Source: an uncultured Verrucomicrobiota bacterium
GTDB lineage: Bacteria; Verrucomicrobiota; Kiritimatiellia; RFP12; UBA1067
NCBI GenBank assembly: GCA_945947925.1
Contig: CAMEZU010000022.1
Location: 1 to 15,228 of the forward strand
Direction: 5' to 3'
DNA: 15,228 nt
This document shows, one piece after another, positions 1 to 6,542 of the stretch. How positions within the stretch are numbered: position 1 is the first letter of the stretch; every line of letters begins with the position of its first letter. The translations under genes and the position numbers were made by a program. Below the pieces are notes generated by a model. It ran no database searches. It saw only the letters and a program-made list of their open reading frames with translations, and was not told where the DNA came from.

Positions 1-621
1 GATCCAACTCGAGAGCTTCCAGTCTGCCTTGCAGCCGCAAATCTTGAAGAGGAAGTTGCCGAGGATCTGGTTGCCGTACTGCGTGTGGACGACCTCGGGA
101 TGGAACTGGATCGCGTAGAACTTCTTCGCCTCGTTGCGGATCGCCGCGTAGGGGCAGTTGCCGCTCGTTGCCGAGACCTGGAAGCCCTCGGGAATCTTCG
201 AGACGCGGTCGCCGTGGCTCATCCAGACGATGAACTGCTCGGGCAGGCCCGCGAAGAGCTCGTTGCCGGGCTCGGTCGTCATCTCGGTCTTGCCGTACTC
301 GCGTGACTCGCCGGGCTGCACCTTGCCGCCGAGCTGCTGGCTCATGAGCTGCATGCCGTAGCAGACGCCGAGCACGGGAACGCCCAGGTTGAAGATCTCG
401 GGGTCGATGCCGGGCGCGCCCTCCTCGAACACGCTGTTCGGTCCGCCCGAGAGGATGATGCCCTGCGGCATGTTCTCGCGCAGCTTCGCCGCCGGCGTGT
501 CGAAGCGGATGATCTCCGAGAAGACCTGCTGCTCGCGGATGCGACGGGCGATGAGCTGGGTGTACTGGGAACCGTAGTCGAGAATGACGATACGCTGAAA
601 CTTGCTGTGATCCGTAGCCAT
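1..621 (-). CDS. guaA: GMP synthase (glutamine-hydrolysing), N-terminal part, cut by window edge
   Basis: GuaA converts XMP to GMP in the cytoplasm, using ammonia released from glutamine by its N-terminal class I amidotransferase domain. Only the first 207 residues are in the window. They form the whole amidotransferase domain. Visible are the opening ILDYGSQYTQLIARRIRE, the SGGPNSV loop, the nucleophile elbow GVCYGMQ (Cys87), and the His/Glu pair of the triad in FHPEV (His174, Glu176). The ATP-pyrophosphatase and dimerisation domains would continue beyond base 1. The ATG at 619-621 is chosen because an AAGGAG ribosome site lies 6 bases upstream (628-633) and the protein starts as the family does. 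The gene lies just after rlmI but has its own -10 element overlapping the rlmI stop. Identification is firm; truncation is only the window edge. Confidence 0.97.
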   Translation of the reverse strand, partial: MATDHSKFQRIVILDYGSQYTQLIARRIREQQVFSEIIRFDTPAAKLRENMPQGIILSGGPNSVFEEGAPGIDPEIFNLGVPVLGVCYGMQLMSQQLGGKVQPGESREYGKTEMTTEPGNELFAGLPEQFIVWMSHGDRVSKIPEGFQVSATSGNCPYAAIRNEAKKFYAIQFHPEVVHTQYGNQILGNFLFKICGCKADWKLSSWI

Positions 622-648
622 GAGGCGCTCCTTGAAAAATTTTGGGAT

Positions 649-657
649 ATTATATCA
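649..657 (-). promoter_or_regulatory. Extended -10 promoter element for guaA
   Basis: On the minus strand the bases read TGATATAAT, a consensus extended -10 (TGnTATAAT). The guaA start codon follows 27 bases downstream, leaving room for a short leader with the AAGGAG site. The TGA of the element is also the stop codon of rlmI. No good -35 is seen 16-18 bases upstream, as expected for extended -10 promoters. Inferred from sequence only. Confidence 0.65.
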
Positions 658-1860
658 AAAATCGAGCGCCCTCAGGACGACGCCCTTGAGGTAGAGCCCC
701 TCGGGGAACGCGAGCGCCACCGGATGGTCCGCGCCCTGCCGTGTGCGCGCGACCATCTGGAAGTCGCGGTGCGCGTCCTGCGCGGCCTCGGCGAGGATCT
801 TGTCGAAGAGCTCCGTGTCCATCGCGCCCGAGCAGGAGAAGGTCGCGAGGATGCCGCCCGGATTCAGGAGCTTCATCGCGAGAAGGTTGATGTCCTTGTA
901 TCCGCGCGCGGCCTTCATCACCTGCGCCTTCGACTCCGCGAACTTGGGCGGATCGAGGACGATGAGGTCGAAGGTCCGGCGCGCGTCGCGGCACTGGCGC
1001 AGGTACTGGAAGACGTCCGCCTCGATCTCCTCGACGCGGTCCGCGACGCCCGTCAGCTCGGCGTTTCGCTTCGCGATCTCCAGGGCGTCGTGCGAGACGT
1101 CGACCTGCGTGACGTGCGCCGCGCCGCCCGCGGCGGCTGCGAGACCGAAGCCGCCCGTGTAGGAGAAGCAGTTGAGGACCGTCCGCCCCTTCGCGAGCGC
1201 CCCCACGGCCGCACGCGCGTCGCGCTGGTCGAGGTAGAAGCCGGTCTTGTGTCCCTTGCGCGGGTCGACAAAGTACCGGATAGGGCCTTCGGTGATTTCG
1301 ATGAGCTCGGGCGGTTCGACGCCTTCCAGCACCTCGAGTTCCTCCGAACAGGGAAGCCCCTCCTTGCGGCGCACGTCGATGTCGGTGCGCGCCGAAACGG
1401 ACTGCGGCACGCAGCCGGCGGGGAAGTTCGCCATCAGGGACTGGACGATCGTCCCCTTCCAGAACTCGGCGCCGGCCGAGGTAAGCTGGCAGACGACGTG
1501 TCCGTTGTAGTAGTCCGCCACGACGCCGGGGAGTCCGTCCGATTCGGCGTTGATCACGCGGCAGGCATTGGTCGTCGATTCGGGACCGAAGAACGCGGCG
1601 CGTCGGGCGACGGACAGCGCGACCAGCTCCGTGACGTAGGTGGCGTCGGGGACGCGTTTCGGGTCGAAGGAGAGCATCCGCACGCGGATCTGGCTCGTCG
1701 GCGAAAAGCTGCCGTAGCCGAGCGTCTCGCCGTCCGACGAGACGACGGCGACCGTTTCGCCGCGTCCGGCGGAGCCAGTCTCGACAGCGCCGGAGAAGAT
1801 CCAGGGATGGTGCTTGCGGACGCTCCAGTCGCGTCCCTTCTTGAGGACAACCGTGTTCAT
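655..1860 (-). CDS. rlmI: Class I SAM-dependent 23S rRNA (cytosine-C5) methyltransferase, RlmI family
   Basis: Members of this family (RlmI/YccW, COG1092) methylate a cytosine of 23S rRNA at C5 (position 1962 in E. coli). The 401 residues match the usual length of about 400. Residues 1-75 form a PUA-type RNA-binding domain, beginning LKKGRDWSVRKHHPWIFSGA. A central linker domain carries GHKTGFYLDQRD (203-213). The Rossmann methyltransferase domain has motif I NCFSYTGGFGLAA (230-242), VLDPPKF (301-307) and TFSCSG (340-345), whose Cys343 is the expected catalytic cysteine. The start is supported by GAGGAG 8 bases upstream, inside the end of the HAD gene. It follows that gene with a gap of two bases, so it is almost certainly cotranscribed. 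The family is sure; the exact target base is inferred from E. coli. Confidence 0.92.
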   Translation of the reverse strand: MNTVVLKKGRDWSVRKHHPWIFSGAVETGSAGRGETVAVVSSDGETLGYGSFSPTSQIRVRMLSFDPKRVPDATYVTELVALSVARRAAFFGPESTTNACRVINAESDGLPGVVADYYNGHVVCQLTSAGAEFWKGTIVQSLMANFPAGCVPQSVSARTDIDVRRKEGLPCSEELEVLEGVEPPELIEITEGPIRYFVDPRKGHKTGFYLDQRDARAAVGALAKGRTVLNCFSYTGGFGLAAAAGGAAHVTQVDVSHDALEIAKRNAELTGVADRVEEIEADVFQYLRQCRDARRTFDLIVLDPPKFAESKAQVMKAARGYKDINLLAMKLLNPGGILATFSCSGAMDTELFDKILAEAAQDAHRDFQMVARTRQGADHPVALAFPEGLYLKGVVLRALDF

Positions 1861-1862
1861 GG

Positions 1863-2501
1863 TCAGATCTCCTCGGGCGAGCTCACGATGCGGCCGGCCT
1901 GGCGGCGCTCGGCGTCGGTGCCGTAGCCCCAGGTGACGGCGACGGACGGGATGCCGTTCTTCTGCGCGGCCTCGAAGTCGTTGATCGTGTCCCCGACCAT
2001 GACGCAGTCCCCGGGCTTCGCACCGAGCTCGGCGAGGATGAACTTCAGGAGCTCGGGCTTGCGCATCTTGCCGATGGCGGGATCGTCCTTGTGCATGTCG
2101 CCCGTGTAGATCTTCTCGAAGACCCGGTCCCAGCCGAAGTGCTTCGCCATTGCGCTCGCGCCGGCGTAGCGCTTGTTGGTGGCGATGAAGACGCGATGGC
2201 CGGCGGCCTTGAGACGGCGGACGGCGTCCAGGACGCCGGGATATTCGGGCGTGTTGGGGAAGCCGTCGTGGTCGTAGTGGAAGCCGAAGCGGTCGCGGAG
2301 GCGCTGGCCGAGTTCAGGCGTGTAGCGGTCGGGGAAAAGCTTCGCGGCCATTTCCTCAAGCGTCGGGCCGGCGATGAAGTCGCGGTCGAAGGTCGGGCAG
2401 ACGAGACCGAGGTCGGCCATGGCGGCCTTCCAGGAGGCGCGGATGTCGGGGTCCGTATCGGCGAGGGTGCCGTCGAGGTCGAAGAAGTAGATCTTGGTCA
2501 T
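1863..2501 (-). CDS. HAD-family phosphatase, phosphoglycolate-phosphatase-like
   Basis: A 212-residue haloacid dehalogenase superfamily hydrolase, probably a cytoplasmic phosphomonoesterase. Motif I is FFDLDGT (Asp8 nucleophile, Asp10 acid/base). Motif II is the Thr in FIATNKR (Thr108). The motif III lysine is probably Lys148 (KMRKPELL), and motif IV is MVGDTINDFEAA (Asp171, Asp175). A helical cap between motifs I and II (about residues 15-90) puts it in subclass I with Gph and PGMB-like enzymes. The ATG overlaps the stop of the upstream EIIA gene in an ATGA arrangement, so translation is likely coupled. The substrate cannot be read from the sequence. Phosphoglycolate, a sugar phosphate or a nucleotide are all possible, so no symbol is given. 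Confidence 0.88.
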   Translation of the reverse strand: MTKIYFFDLDGTLADTDPDIRASWKAAMADLGLVCPTFDRDFIAGPTLEEMAAKLFPDRYTPELGQRLRDRFGFHYDHDGFPNTPEYPGVLDAVRRLKAAGHRVFIATNKRYAGASAMAKHFGWDRVFEKIYTGDMHKDDPAIGKMRKPELLKFILAELGAKPGDCVMVGDTINDFEAAQKNGIPSVAVTWGYGTDAERRQAGRIVSSPEEI

Positions 2502-3211
2502 TTCAGGTATTCCGTTTCGCAGTCGCGGATGGCGGCGAGAGCCGCGTCGGCGTCCTCGGCCGCGTCAAGGCGCGCGAGGAGGTCGGTGCCGTGCGCAAGC
2601 ACGGCAAGGCGGGCGAGGATGTGGAGGTGCTTCTCGTGGTCCGTCGAGCAGATCATGAAGAAGTGACGCGTCCCCTCGCCGTCCGGGGCGCCGAAGAAGA
2701 CGGGACGGCGGGCTCGGCCGTACGCGATGAAGGTGTCCTCGAAGAAATAGGGATCGTGGTAGCGCGGATGGAGGAAGGCCGCGCCCATGCCGACCGCGGT
2801 CGGGGCGGCTTCCTCGCGGTCGACGAGTTCCTTGAAGAGTCCCTCGTCGTCGTAGACGAGACCGGTCGCGATGGCGAGGTCCGTCATGTCGCGGATGACG
2901 CCGGCCTTCGCCTTGGCGGTGAGGTCGAGGGTGATGCCGTCGGGACGGAAGAGCGGAGCGATGCCGAACTCCTCCTTCGTCGCGCGGCGGTGCTGGTCGG
3001 ACATCTCGCGGTGGGCGGCGGCGAGCTCCTTCTTCGAGGAGGCGAGCAGGTTGCGCTGGGCCCATTCGTCGAGGACGCGGTGCTCGAAGTAGTAGTCGTC
3101 GCCGCGCTTCACGCAGGCGATCTCCTCGCGCTGGGCGACGTGCTTGAGCTCGTTGGCGTCGACATGGACGTGGGCGGCGGCCTGGGCGAGGCCGAGCAGT
3201 TCGTGGCTCAT
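2498..3211 (-). CDS. HTH (excisionase/MerR-like) domain fused to PTS EIIA (PtsN-type) domain
   Basis: A 237-residue two-domain protein. Residues 1-55 resemble the small helix-turn-helix of excisionase/HTH_17 proteins, ending in a strand-rich wing and the EHRVLDEWAQRNLL helix. Residues 85-237 resemble the fructose/nitrogen-type EIIA domain. The likely phospho-accepting histidine is His148 in AAFLHPR, the position of the AIPHAR-type motif in PtsN. The DHEKHLHILARLA helix (191-203) is also typical. Such fusions are known as regulatory PTS proteins rather than sugar-specific transporters, and no EIIB or EIIC is present here. The ATG at 3209-3211 overlaps the holA stop (ATGA) and sits 4 bases after a near-perfect AGGAGGTG site. 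The DNA-binding role is inferred; the EIIA fold is well supported. Confidence 0.85.
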   Translation of the reverse strand: MSHELLGLAQAAAHVHVDANELKHVAQREEIACVKRGDDYYFEHRVLDEWAQRNLLASSKKELAAAHREMSDQHRRATKEEFGIAPLFRPDGITLDLTAKAKAGVIRDMTDLAIATGLVYDDEGLFKELVDREEAAPTAVGMGAAFLHPRYHDPYFFEDTFIAYGRARRPVFFGAPDGEGTRHFFMICSTDHEKHLHILARLAVLAHGTDLLARLDAAEDADAALAAIRDCETEYLK

Positions 3212-4236
3212 CGGACACCTCCTCTCGCCGCAGGACGGCGGCAGACGCGGACCAGTTCCGTCAGCACCAGGACGTCGGCACTGCCGGAGGACGAAACGAC
3301 CTTTTCGCGCAGGGTCAGGAAGCGGAAGCGCGCGACACGGAGTTCGCGGAGCGTCCAGTTGCGCAGGAAGCCGAGGTTCTTCTTGACGGTGAACGGCGCC
3401 ATGCCTTCGGTCGCGGCGTCCGTCTTGCCCTTCTCCTGGGCGTCCTTGAGCTCCGCAAGCTGGCGGAAGAACTTCTCGACGACGGTGGTGACGAGGACGG
3501 CGAACCCGTTCTCCTGCTCGAAGCGACGGGCGGCGGCGAGCGTCTTCTCGAGCGAGCGCTCGCCGAGGGCGTCCGTCATGGCCCAGATCTCGGGCTCGAC
3601 GCCGATGCCCTGGCTCGTGATGTTCGCGACGGCTTCGGCGGTGATCGTGTGCTGATCCTTGCCGAGGTAGTCGCGCATCTTGCCGAGCTCGCTCATCAGC
3701 GAGCGCGTGTCCGTCCCGACGCGGGCGACGAAGAGGTCCGCAACGCCGCGGTCGAAGGCGAGGTTCAGCTCCGCGGCGAGCTCGGTCACGCGCTGGACGG
3801 CGATGCGGGCCTGTTCCCAGGGCTTGCCCGCAGCGAAGACGGCGACTTCGGCGACGGACTTCAGGGTCTTCGCGAAGACCGAGGTCGCGAGGAGCTTCGG
3901 TCCCGACAGGATGAACTTCTGGTTGTCCGGGAGCGGGTTCGCGGCGATCTTGGCGGCGAACTTCTCGAGCGCCTTCTTGACGTCCTCGGAAGGCCCGCCC
4001 TTGCCGCCCTGCGGAAGGAACCTCACGTTCTTCCACCAGGTGACCTTGACGGGATCGAGAAACGGCGGCGTGGAGAAGCTCGCGTCCGCGGCGACGAGGT
4101 CCTTGAGCTGGAGGTCGGCGTTCGTCGCCGTGTTCGAGTCGATGACCTCGAGTCCCTGACCGTCGCCGATCAGTTTCTTCGCGGTTTCCGAGACGAGGAA
4201 GTCGTCCTCACCGATGATCAGGTGTACGTTGGCCAT
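3208..4236 (-). CDS. holA: DNA polymerase III, delta subunit
   Basis: HolA is the clamp-loader subunit that opens the beta sliding clamp during replication. The 342-residue length is normal for the family. The N-terminus VHLIIGEDDFLVSETAKKLI is the typical GxDxFLx opening. The middle carries DTRSLMSELGKMRDYLG, the conserved D-R-x-L-x-x-E-L-x-K helix joining the AAA+-like domain to the C-terminal collar domain, followed by a helical collar up to the TLRELRVARFRF segment. The gene overlaps the end of lgt by 29 bases and the following EIIA gene by 4, so all are in one tight operon. The ribosome site before its ATG is weak, suggesting coupling with lgt. The sequence is divergent, as is usual for HolA, but the assignment is good. 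Confidence 0.9.
   Translation of the reverse strand: MANVHLIIGEDDFLVSETAKKLIGDGQGLEVIDSNTATNADLQLKDLVAADASFSTPPFLDPVKVTWWKNVRFLPQGGKGGPSEDVKKALEKFAAKIAANPLPDNQKFILSGPKLLATSVFAKTLKSVAEVAVFAAGKPWEQARIAVQRVTELAAELNLAFDRGVADLFVARVGTDTRSLMSELGKMRDYLGKDQHTITAEAVANITSQGIGVEPEIWAMTDALGERSLEKTLAAARRFEQENGFAVLVTTVVEKFFRQLAELKDAQEKGKTDAATEGMAPFTVKKNLGFLRNWTLRELRVARFRFLTLREKVVSSSGSADVLVLTELVRVCRRPAARGGVR
3216..3223 (-). promoter_or_regulatory. Strong ribosome binding site deciding the start of the HTH-EIIA gene
   Basis: The minus strand reads AGGAGGTG 4 bases before the ATG at 3211, inside the last codons of holA. It fixes the start of the EIIA gene and excludes the long read-through frame that continues upstream across holA. 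Confidence 0.8.
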
Positions 4237-5002
4237 GGCGCTTGAAGGTCCAGATGAAGAACGCGATGCCGGCGGCGATCAGCACGAAGGAAAAGTTCTG
4301 CGCGCTGGAGAGTCCGCCCCAGACAGGCCGGTCGTCGTCACGCAAGAACTCGATGAGGAAGCGGAGGACGCCGTAACCGACGAGATAGGTCGCGGCGGTC
4401 CAGGCCTTGTAGCGGCGGTAGAGGAAGTAGAGGAGGCCGAAAAGTGCGAGGAGCGCGGCGGACTCGAAGAGCTGGGTCGGAAGGACGGGGAGCGACCGGG
4501 AGGCGAGGTTCGAGAGGCGGCCTGCGGAAACCTGAGAATACCAGGCCGGGGAATGGGCCGGGAACGAGACGGCCAGGCAGGAGTCGGATACCTTGCCCCA
4601 GCAGCAGCCGAAGAAGAAGCAGCCGAGGCGTCCGAACGCATGGCCGAGCGGAAGGACGACCACGAGAAGGTCGGCGAGGGCAAGGACGTCCTCCTTCTTC
4701 CGAAGCGACCAGGCGAGGAACGTCAGGACGCCGGCAATCAGCCCGCCGTAGAAGACGAGTCCGCCGGTCCAGATCTGGAAGGCGGCGAGCAAGTTGCGGT
4801 CGAACCCGTCGGCATGCCAGTATTCGACGACATGCGCAACGCGTGCGCCGATGACGCCGGCGATTACGAGGGCGAAGACGAGCGAGCCGATGTCCTTCCG
4901 TCCTGACAGGCGCTCGGCCAGCGTCCAGCAGAGCAGGATGCCGACGGCAATGCAGGCGCCGAAGGTCTGGATGGGAAGTCCTGGGATGAGATGAGGGTGC
5001 AT
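4208..5002 (-). CDS. lgt: Prolipoprotein diacylglyceryl transferase
   Basis: Lgt moves a diacylglyceryl group from phosphatidylglycerol to the lipobox cysteine of prolipoproteins in the inner membrane. The 264-residue protein has about seven hydrophobic segments. Visible family motifs are GLVFYGG (81-87), LPLGHAFGRLGCF (118-129, His121), PTQLFE (175-180) and RFLIEFLR (214-221). The signature loop reads GRLGCFFFGCCWG instead of the proteobacterial GRxGNF, a variant common outside Proteobacteria. The ATG at 5000-5002 is chosen because it gives the normal N-terminus MHPHLIPGLPIQTFG. An upstream ATG at 5068 would add 22 unlike residues and overlap the preceding gene by 56 bases. The chosen start leaves a gap of 10 bases. 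No clear Shine-Dalgarno is present at either start. Confidence 0.94.
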   Translation of the reverse strand: MHPHLIPGLPIQTFGACIAVGILLCWTLAERLSGRKDIGSLVFALVIAGVIGARVAHVVEYWHADGFDRNLLAAFQIWTGGLVFYGGLIAGVLTFLAWSLRKKEDVLALADLLVVVLPLGHAFGRLGCFFFGCCWGKVSDSCLAVSFPAHSPAWYSQVSAGRLSNLASRSLPVLPTQLFESAALLALFGLLYFLYRRYKAWTAATYLVGYGVLRFLIEFLRDDDRPVWGGLSSAQNFSFVLIAAGIAFFIWTFKRHGQRTPDHR

Positions 5003-5012
5003 GTGTGGAGAT

Positions 5013-5693
5013 TCAGGGATGGACGATGAGACTGACAAGGCCGGCGCCACCGTGCCAGCAGCCGACATAGGACGACGCGCACGCCCGGCACAGGAGACGC
5101 CCCAGCGAGGCGAATCCGTAGTCGGTCGCGAACGTCAGGCCCGCCAGCACGACCAGGACGTTGGCGATGAAGATGAACGGCCACGAGAAGACGCGCCCGT
5201 AGAGATTGACGTCGGGCTGGGACTCCATCAGGGAGTCGAACGTGAAGAGCACGTGGAACGACCAGGCGAAGCCGACGAGGAAGACCCACAGCGGAACGCA
5301 GGGCAGCGGACGGACGAAGAGGCTCGTGAGGACCGCGGCCAGGACGACGAGAACGGCGTAGAACGGGAAGAAGTACGGGGCCAGGGTGATCAGCAGGTTG
5401 CTCTTCGTCAGGTTGACGCTGCCCCCGTTGCTCCGCACGCGCAGCTTCGACGGCACGGCACCGAAGAGCAACCCCCACAGCGCATGGGTCAGCTCGTGGC
5501 CGAGCACATAGGTCTTCACAGGATGGGAGAGGAGAATCCAGCAGAACACGAACGCCAGCACGCCGCCCAGAAACGCAAGCGAACAGGCCTCCATCCGACA
5601 GGAGACGGACAGCACGCCGGCCAGCGCGACGGACACGCCCCAGCACGCCGGAAGCAGCAGGATGCCGAACACGAATCGAAGAAAAGCCCCCAT
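5013..5693 (-). CDS. Uncharacterised integral membrane metalloprotease with HELTH motif (M50-like)
   Basis: A 226-residue membrane protein with about five or six hydrophobic segments. A zinc-protease motif lies at the start of one of them: HELTH (His66, Glu67, His70) in TYVLGHELTHALWGLLFGA. It is followed by the polar stretch KLRVRSNGGSVNLTKSN and by a hydrophobic TLAPYFFPFYAVLV segment, a layout seen in site-2-protease-like (M50) enzymes. A third zinc ligand may be Asp153 (TFDSL) or Asp161 (QPDVN). No PDZ domain and no classical LDG motif are seen, so the family membership is tentative. The ATG at 5691-5693 overlaps the stop of the ftsB-like gene by one base; a GTG at 5694-5696 is an equally placed alternative. 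It lies between a division gene and lgt, which suggests a role in envelope biogenesis. The substrate is unknown. Confidence 0.75.
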   Translation of the reverse strand: MGAFLRFVFGILLLPACWGVSVALAGVLSVSCRMEACSLAFLGGVLAFVFCWILLSHPVKTYVLGHELTHALWGLLFGAVPSKLRVRSNGGSVNLTKSNLLITLAPYFFPFYAVLVVLAAVLTSLFVRPLPCVPLWVFLVGFAWSFHVLFTFDSLMESQPDVNLYGRVFSWPFIFIANVLVVLAGLTFATDYGFASLGRLLCRACASSYVGCWHGGAGLVSLIVHP

Positions 5694-5995
5694 CACTTCT
5701 TCTTCTCGACCCCGTGAAAGACAAAGATTGTCTCGTCCGGCGGGTAGCGGAGCTCGGCCCGGGCCGCGGACTCGACGCTCTCGTCGGTGGTGCCGAAGTT
5801 GATGATCAGGTTGTTGAGTTCGGCCGTACGCTGCTCGACCTCGCGGATGCGGGCGTCGCGCTCGGCTTCCTTGTCCTTCAGCATGAGGTACTTCCGATAC
5901 AAGGGCGCCGCCTTGACCAGACCGCCGACCAGGAGAAGGACGACGATGACGACGGTAAACAGGGTGTAGATTCGATCTTTTGTCTCAGGCTTCAT
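5693..5995 (-). CDS. Septum formation initiator, FtsB/DivIC-like
   Basis: A 100-residue bitopic membrane protein of the FtsB/DivIC family, which joins the FtsL-FtsQ division complex at the septum. A short cytoplasmic N-terminus is followed by one transmembrane helix (about 10-29). A coiled coil follows (about 33-67, rich in E, R and K with heptad hydrophobics). The C-terminal segment ESAARAELRYPPDETIFVF (75-93) is the conserved part that follows the coiled coil in this family. The length fits well. It is the first gene of the lower operon. An extended -10 element stands only 9 bases upstream of the ATG, and no Shine-Dalgarno is present, so its mRNA may be nearly leaderless. Whether it is the functional FtsB or DivIC counterpart cannot be told from one gene. 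Confidence 0.85.
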   Translation of the reverse strand: MKPETKDRIYTLFTVVIVVLLLVGGLVKAAPLYRKYLMLKDKEAERDARIREVEQRTAELNNLIINFGTTDESVESAARAELRYPPDETIFVFHGVEKKK

Positions 5996-6004
5996 CGGTC
6001 AAAA

Positions 6005-6013
6005 ATTATATCA
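6005..6013 (-). promoter_or_regulatory. Extended -10 promoter element for the ftsB-led operon
   Basis: The minus strand reads TGATATAAT. Only 9 bases separate it from the ATG at 5995, so transcription should start within about three bases of the start codon. There is no good -35 at the usual spacing. It is the only clear promoter upstream of the seven-gene run down to rlmI. Confidence 0.7.
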
Positions 6014-6032
6014 AAAAATCCGTATAAAAACA

Positions 6033-6062
6033 TTGACTTTCAGGAAAAAAGTGAGATACTAT
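6033..6062 (+). promoter_or_regulatory. Sigma70-type promoter of the CBM48 gene
   Basis: The -35 box TTGACT (6033-6038) and the -10 box TACTAT (6057-6062) are 18 bases apart. A transcript would start near 6069 and carry a leader of about 60 bases. The leader contains AAGGA (6116-6120) and AGGA (6124-6127) before the ATG at 6132. The -35 box overlaps the upstream zone of the divergent ftsB promoter, so polymerase binding at the two could interfere. Confidence 0.75.
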
Positions 6063-6131
6063 ACGCCCGTCACGGTGAGTTGGGCCAACAAACTGGCTCT
6101 TCGTGCAAACAACAAAAGGAAATAGGATCAA

Positions 6132-6488
6132 ATGAAGATCAAGGCAACGAAAAAGTGCGAGACGACCAAGGTCGTCGCGAAGAAGACGGTCAAGCCCGCT
6201 GTCGCCAAGGCAGCCGCGAAGCCGGTCGCCAAGGCCGTTACGTTCACGGTTCATGCCGAAAAGGGCAAGGCCGTCTACGTTGCGGGCGAATTCAACAAGT
6301 GGGACCCGACCGCCAAGAAGATGGCGTACAAGGCCAAGGACGGCATCTACGCCGCTACGGTCAAGCTTGTTCCGGGCGAGTACCAGTACAAGTTCGTGAT
6401 CGACGGCACCTGGTGCGCCGATCCGGAGAACGTCAACTCGGTCCAGAACGACCAGGGCACGTTCAACTCCGTCATCACCGTCAAGTAA
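6132..6488 (+). CDS. Small stand-alone CBM48/AMPK-type glycogen-binding protein with Lys/Ala-rich tail
   Basis: A 118-residue protein and the only plus-strand gene. Residues 1-36 are rich in Lys, Ala, Val and Thr, with repeated KxAxAK-like units that resemble histone H1-type or disordered basic tails. Residues 37-118 form one CBM48 domain, as in AMPK beta subunits and isoamylase N-termini: VYVAGEFNKWDP (48-59, Trp57), GIYAATVKLVPGEYQYKFVIDGTW (71-94, Trp94) and DPENVNSVQND. The two tryptophans and nearby lysines are the expected alpha-glucan contacts. No catalytic domain, signal peptide or membrane segment is present, so the protein should be cytoplasmic. It has its own promoter and a strong terminator, suggesting good independent expression. 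The fold is clear; the function, perhaps glycogen-granule binding or recruitment, is inferred. Confidence 0.88.
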   Translation: MKIKATKKCETTKVVAKKTVKPAVAKAAAKPVAKAVTFTVHAEKGKAVYVAGEFNKWDPTAKKMAYKAKDGIYAATVKLVPGEYQYKFVIDGTWCADPENVNSVQNDQGTFNSVITVK

Positions 6489-6507
6489 TCGGACGGCAGA
6501 AGACAAG

Positions 6508-6537
6508 AAAAGGCCGCGGATTTCTCCGCGGCCTTTT
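6508..6537. terminator. Bidirectional rho-independent terminator between the CBM48 gene and def
   Basis: A 12-bp perfect stem AAAAGGCCGCGG / CCGCGGCCTTTT encloses the 6-base loop ATTTCT. A T-run follows on each strand. It lies 19 bases after the CBM48 stop and 5 bases after the def stop, so it can end both converging transcripts. Confidence 0.93.
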
Positions 6538-6542
6538 CATTT

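Noticed and set aside
607..1926. Long plus-strand open frame (439 codons) antisense to rlmI and the HAD gene
   Set aside because: The translation is Arg/Val/Glu-rich with no recognisable domain and lies opposite clear genes; it is a GC-rich shadow frame.
2498..4036. A 512-codon reading of the EIIA frame extending upstream through holA
   Set aside because: The extra N-terminal part is an off-frame Arg-rich reading of holA; the AGGAGGTG site and ATGA overlap fix the start at 3211.
4208..5068. Longer lgt start at 5068
   Set aside because: Adds 22 residues unlike any Lgt N-terminus and overlaps the preceding gene by 56 bases; MHPHLIPG at 5002 fits the family.
6079..6089. GTTGG-G-CCAAC dyad in the CBM48 leader as an operator or riboswitch
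   Set aside because: Arms of only 5 bases with a single-base centre cannot form a hairpin, and no wider conserved structure is visible.
6138..6240. Lys/Ala-rich tail of the CBM48 protein as a true histone H1 or DNA-binding protein
   Set aside because: The similarity is compositional only; without experiments it supports a basic disordered tail, not a histone assignment.
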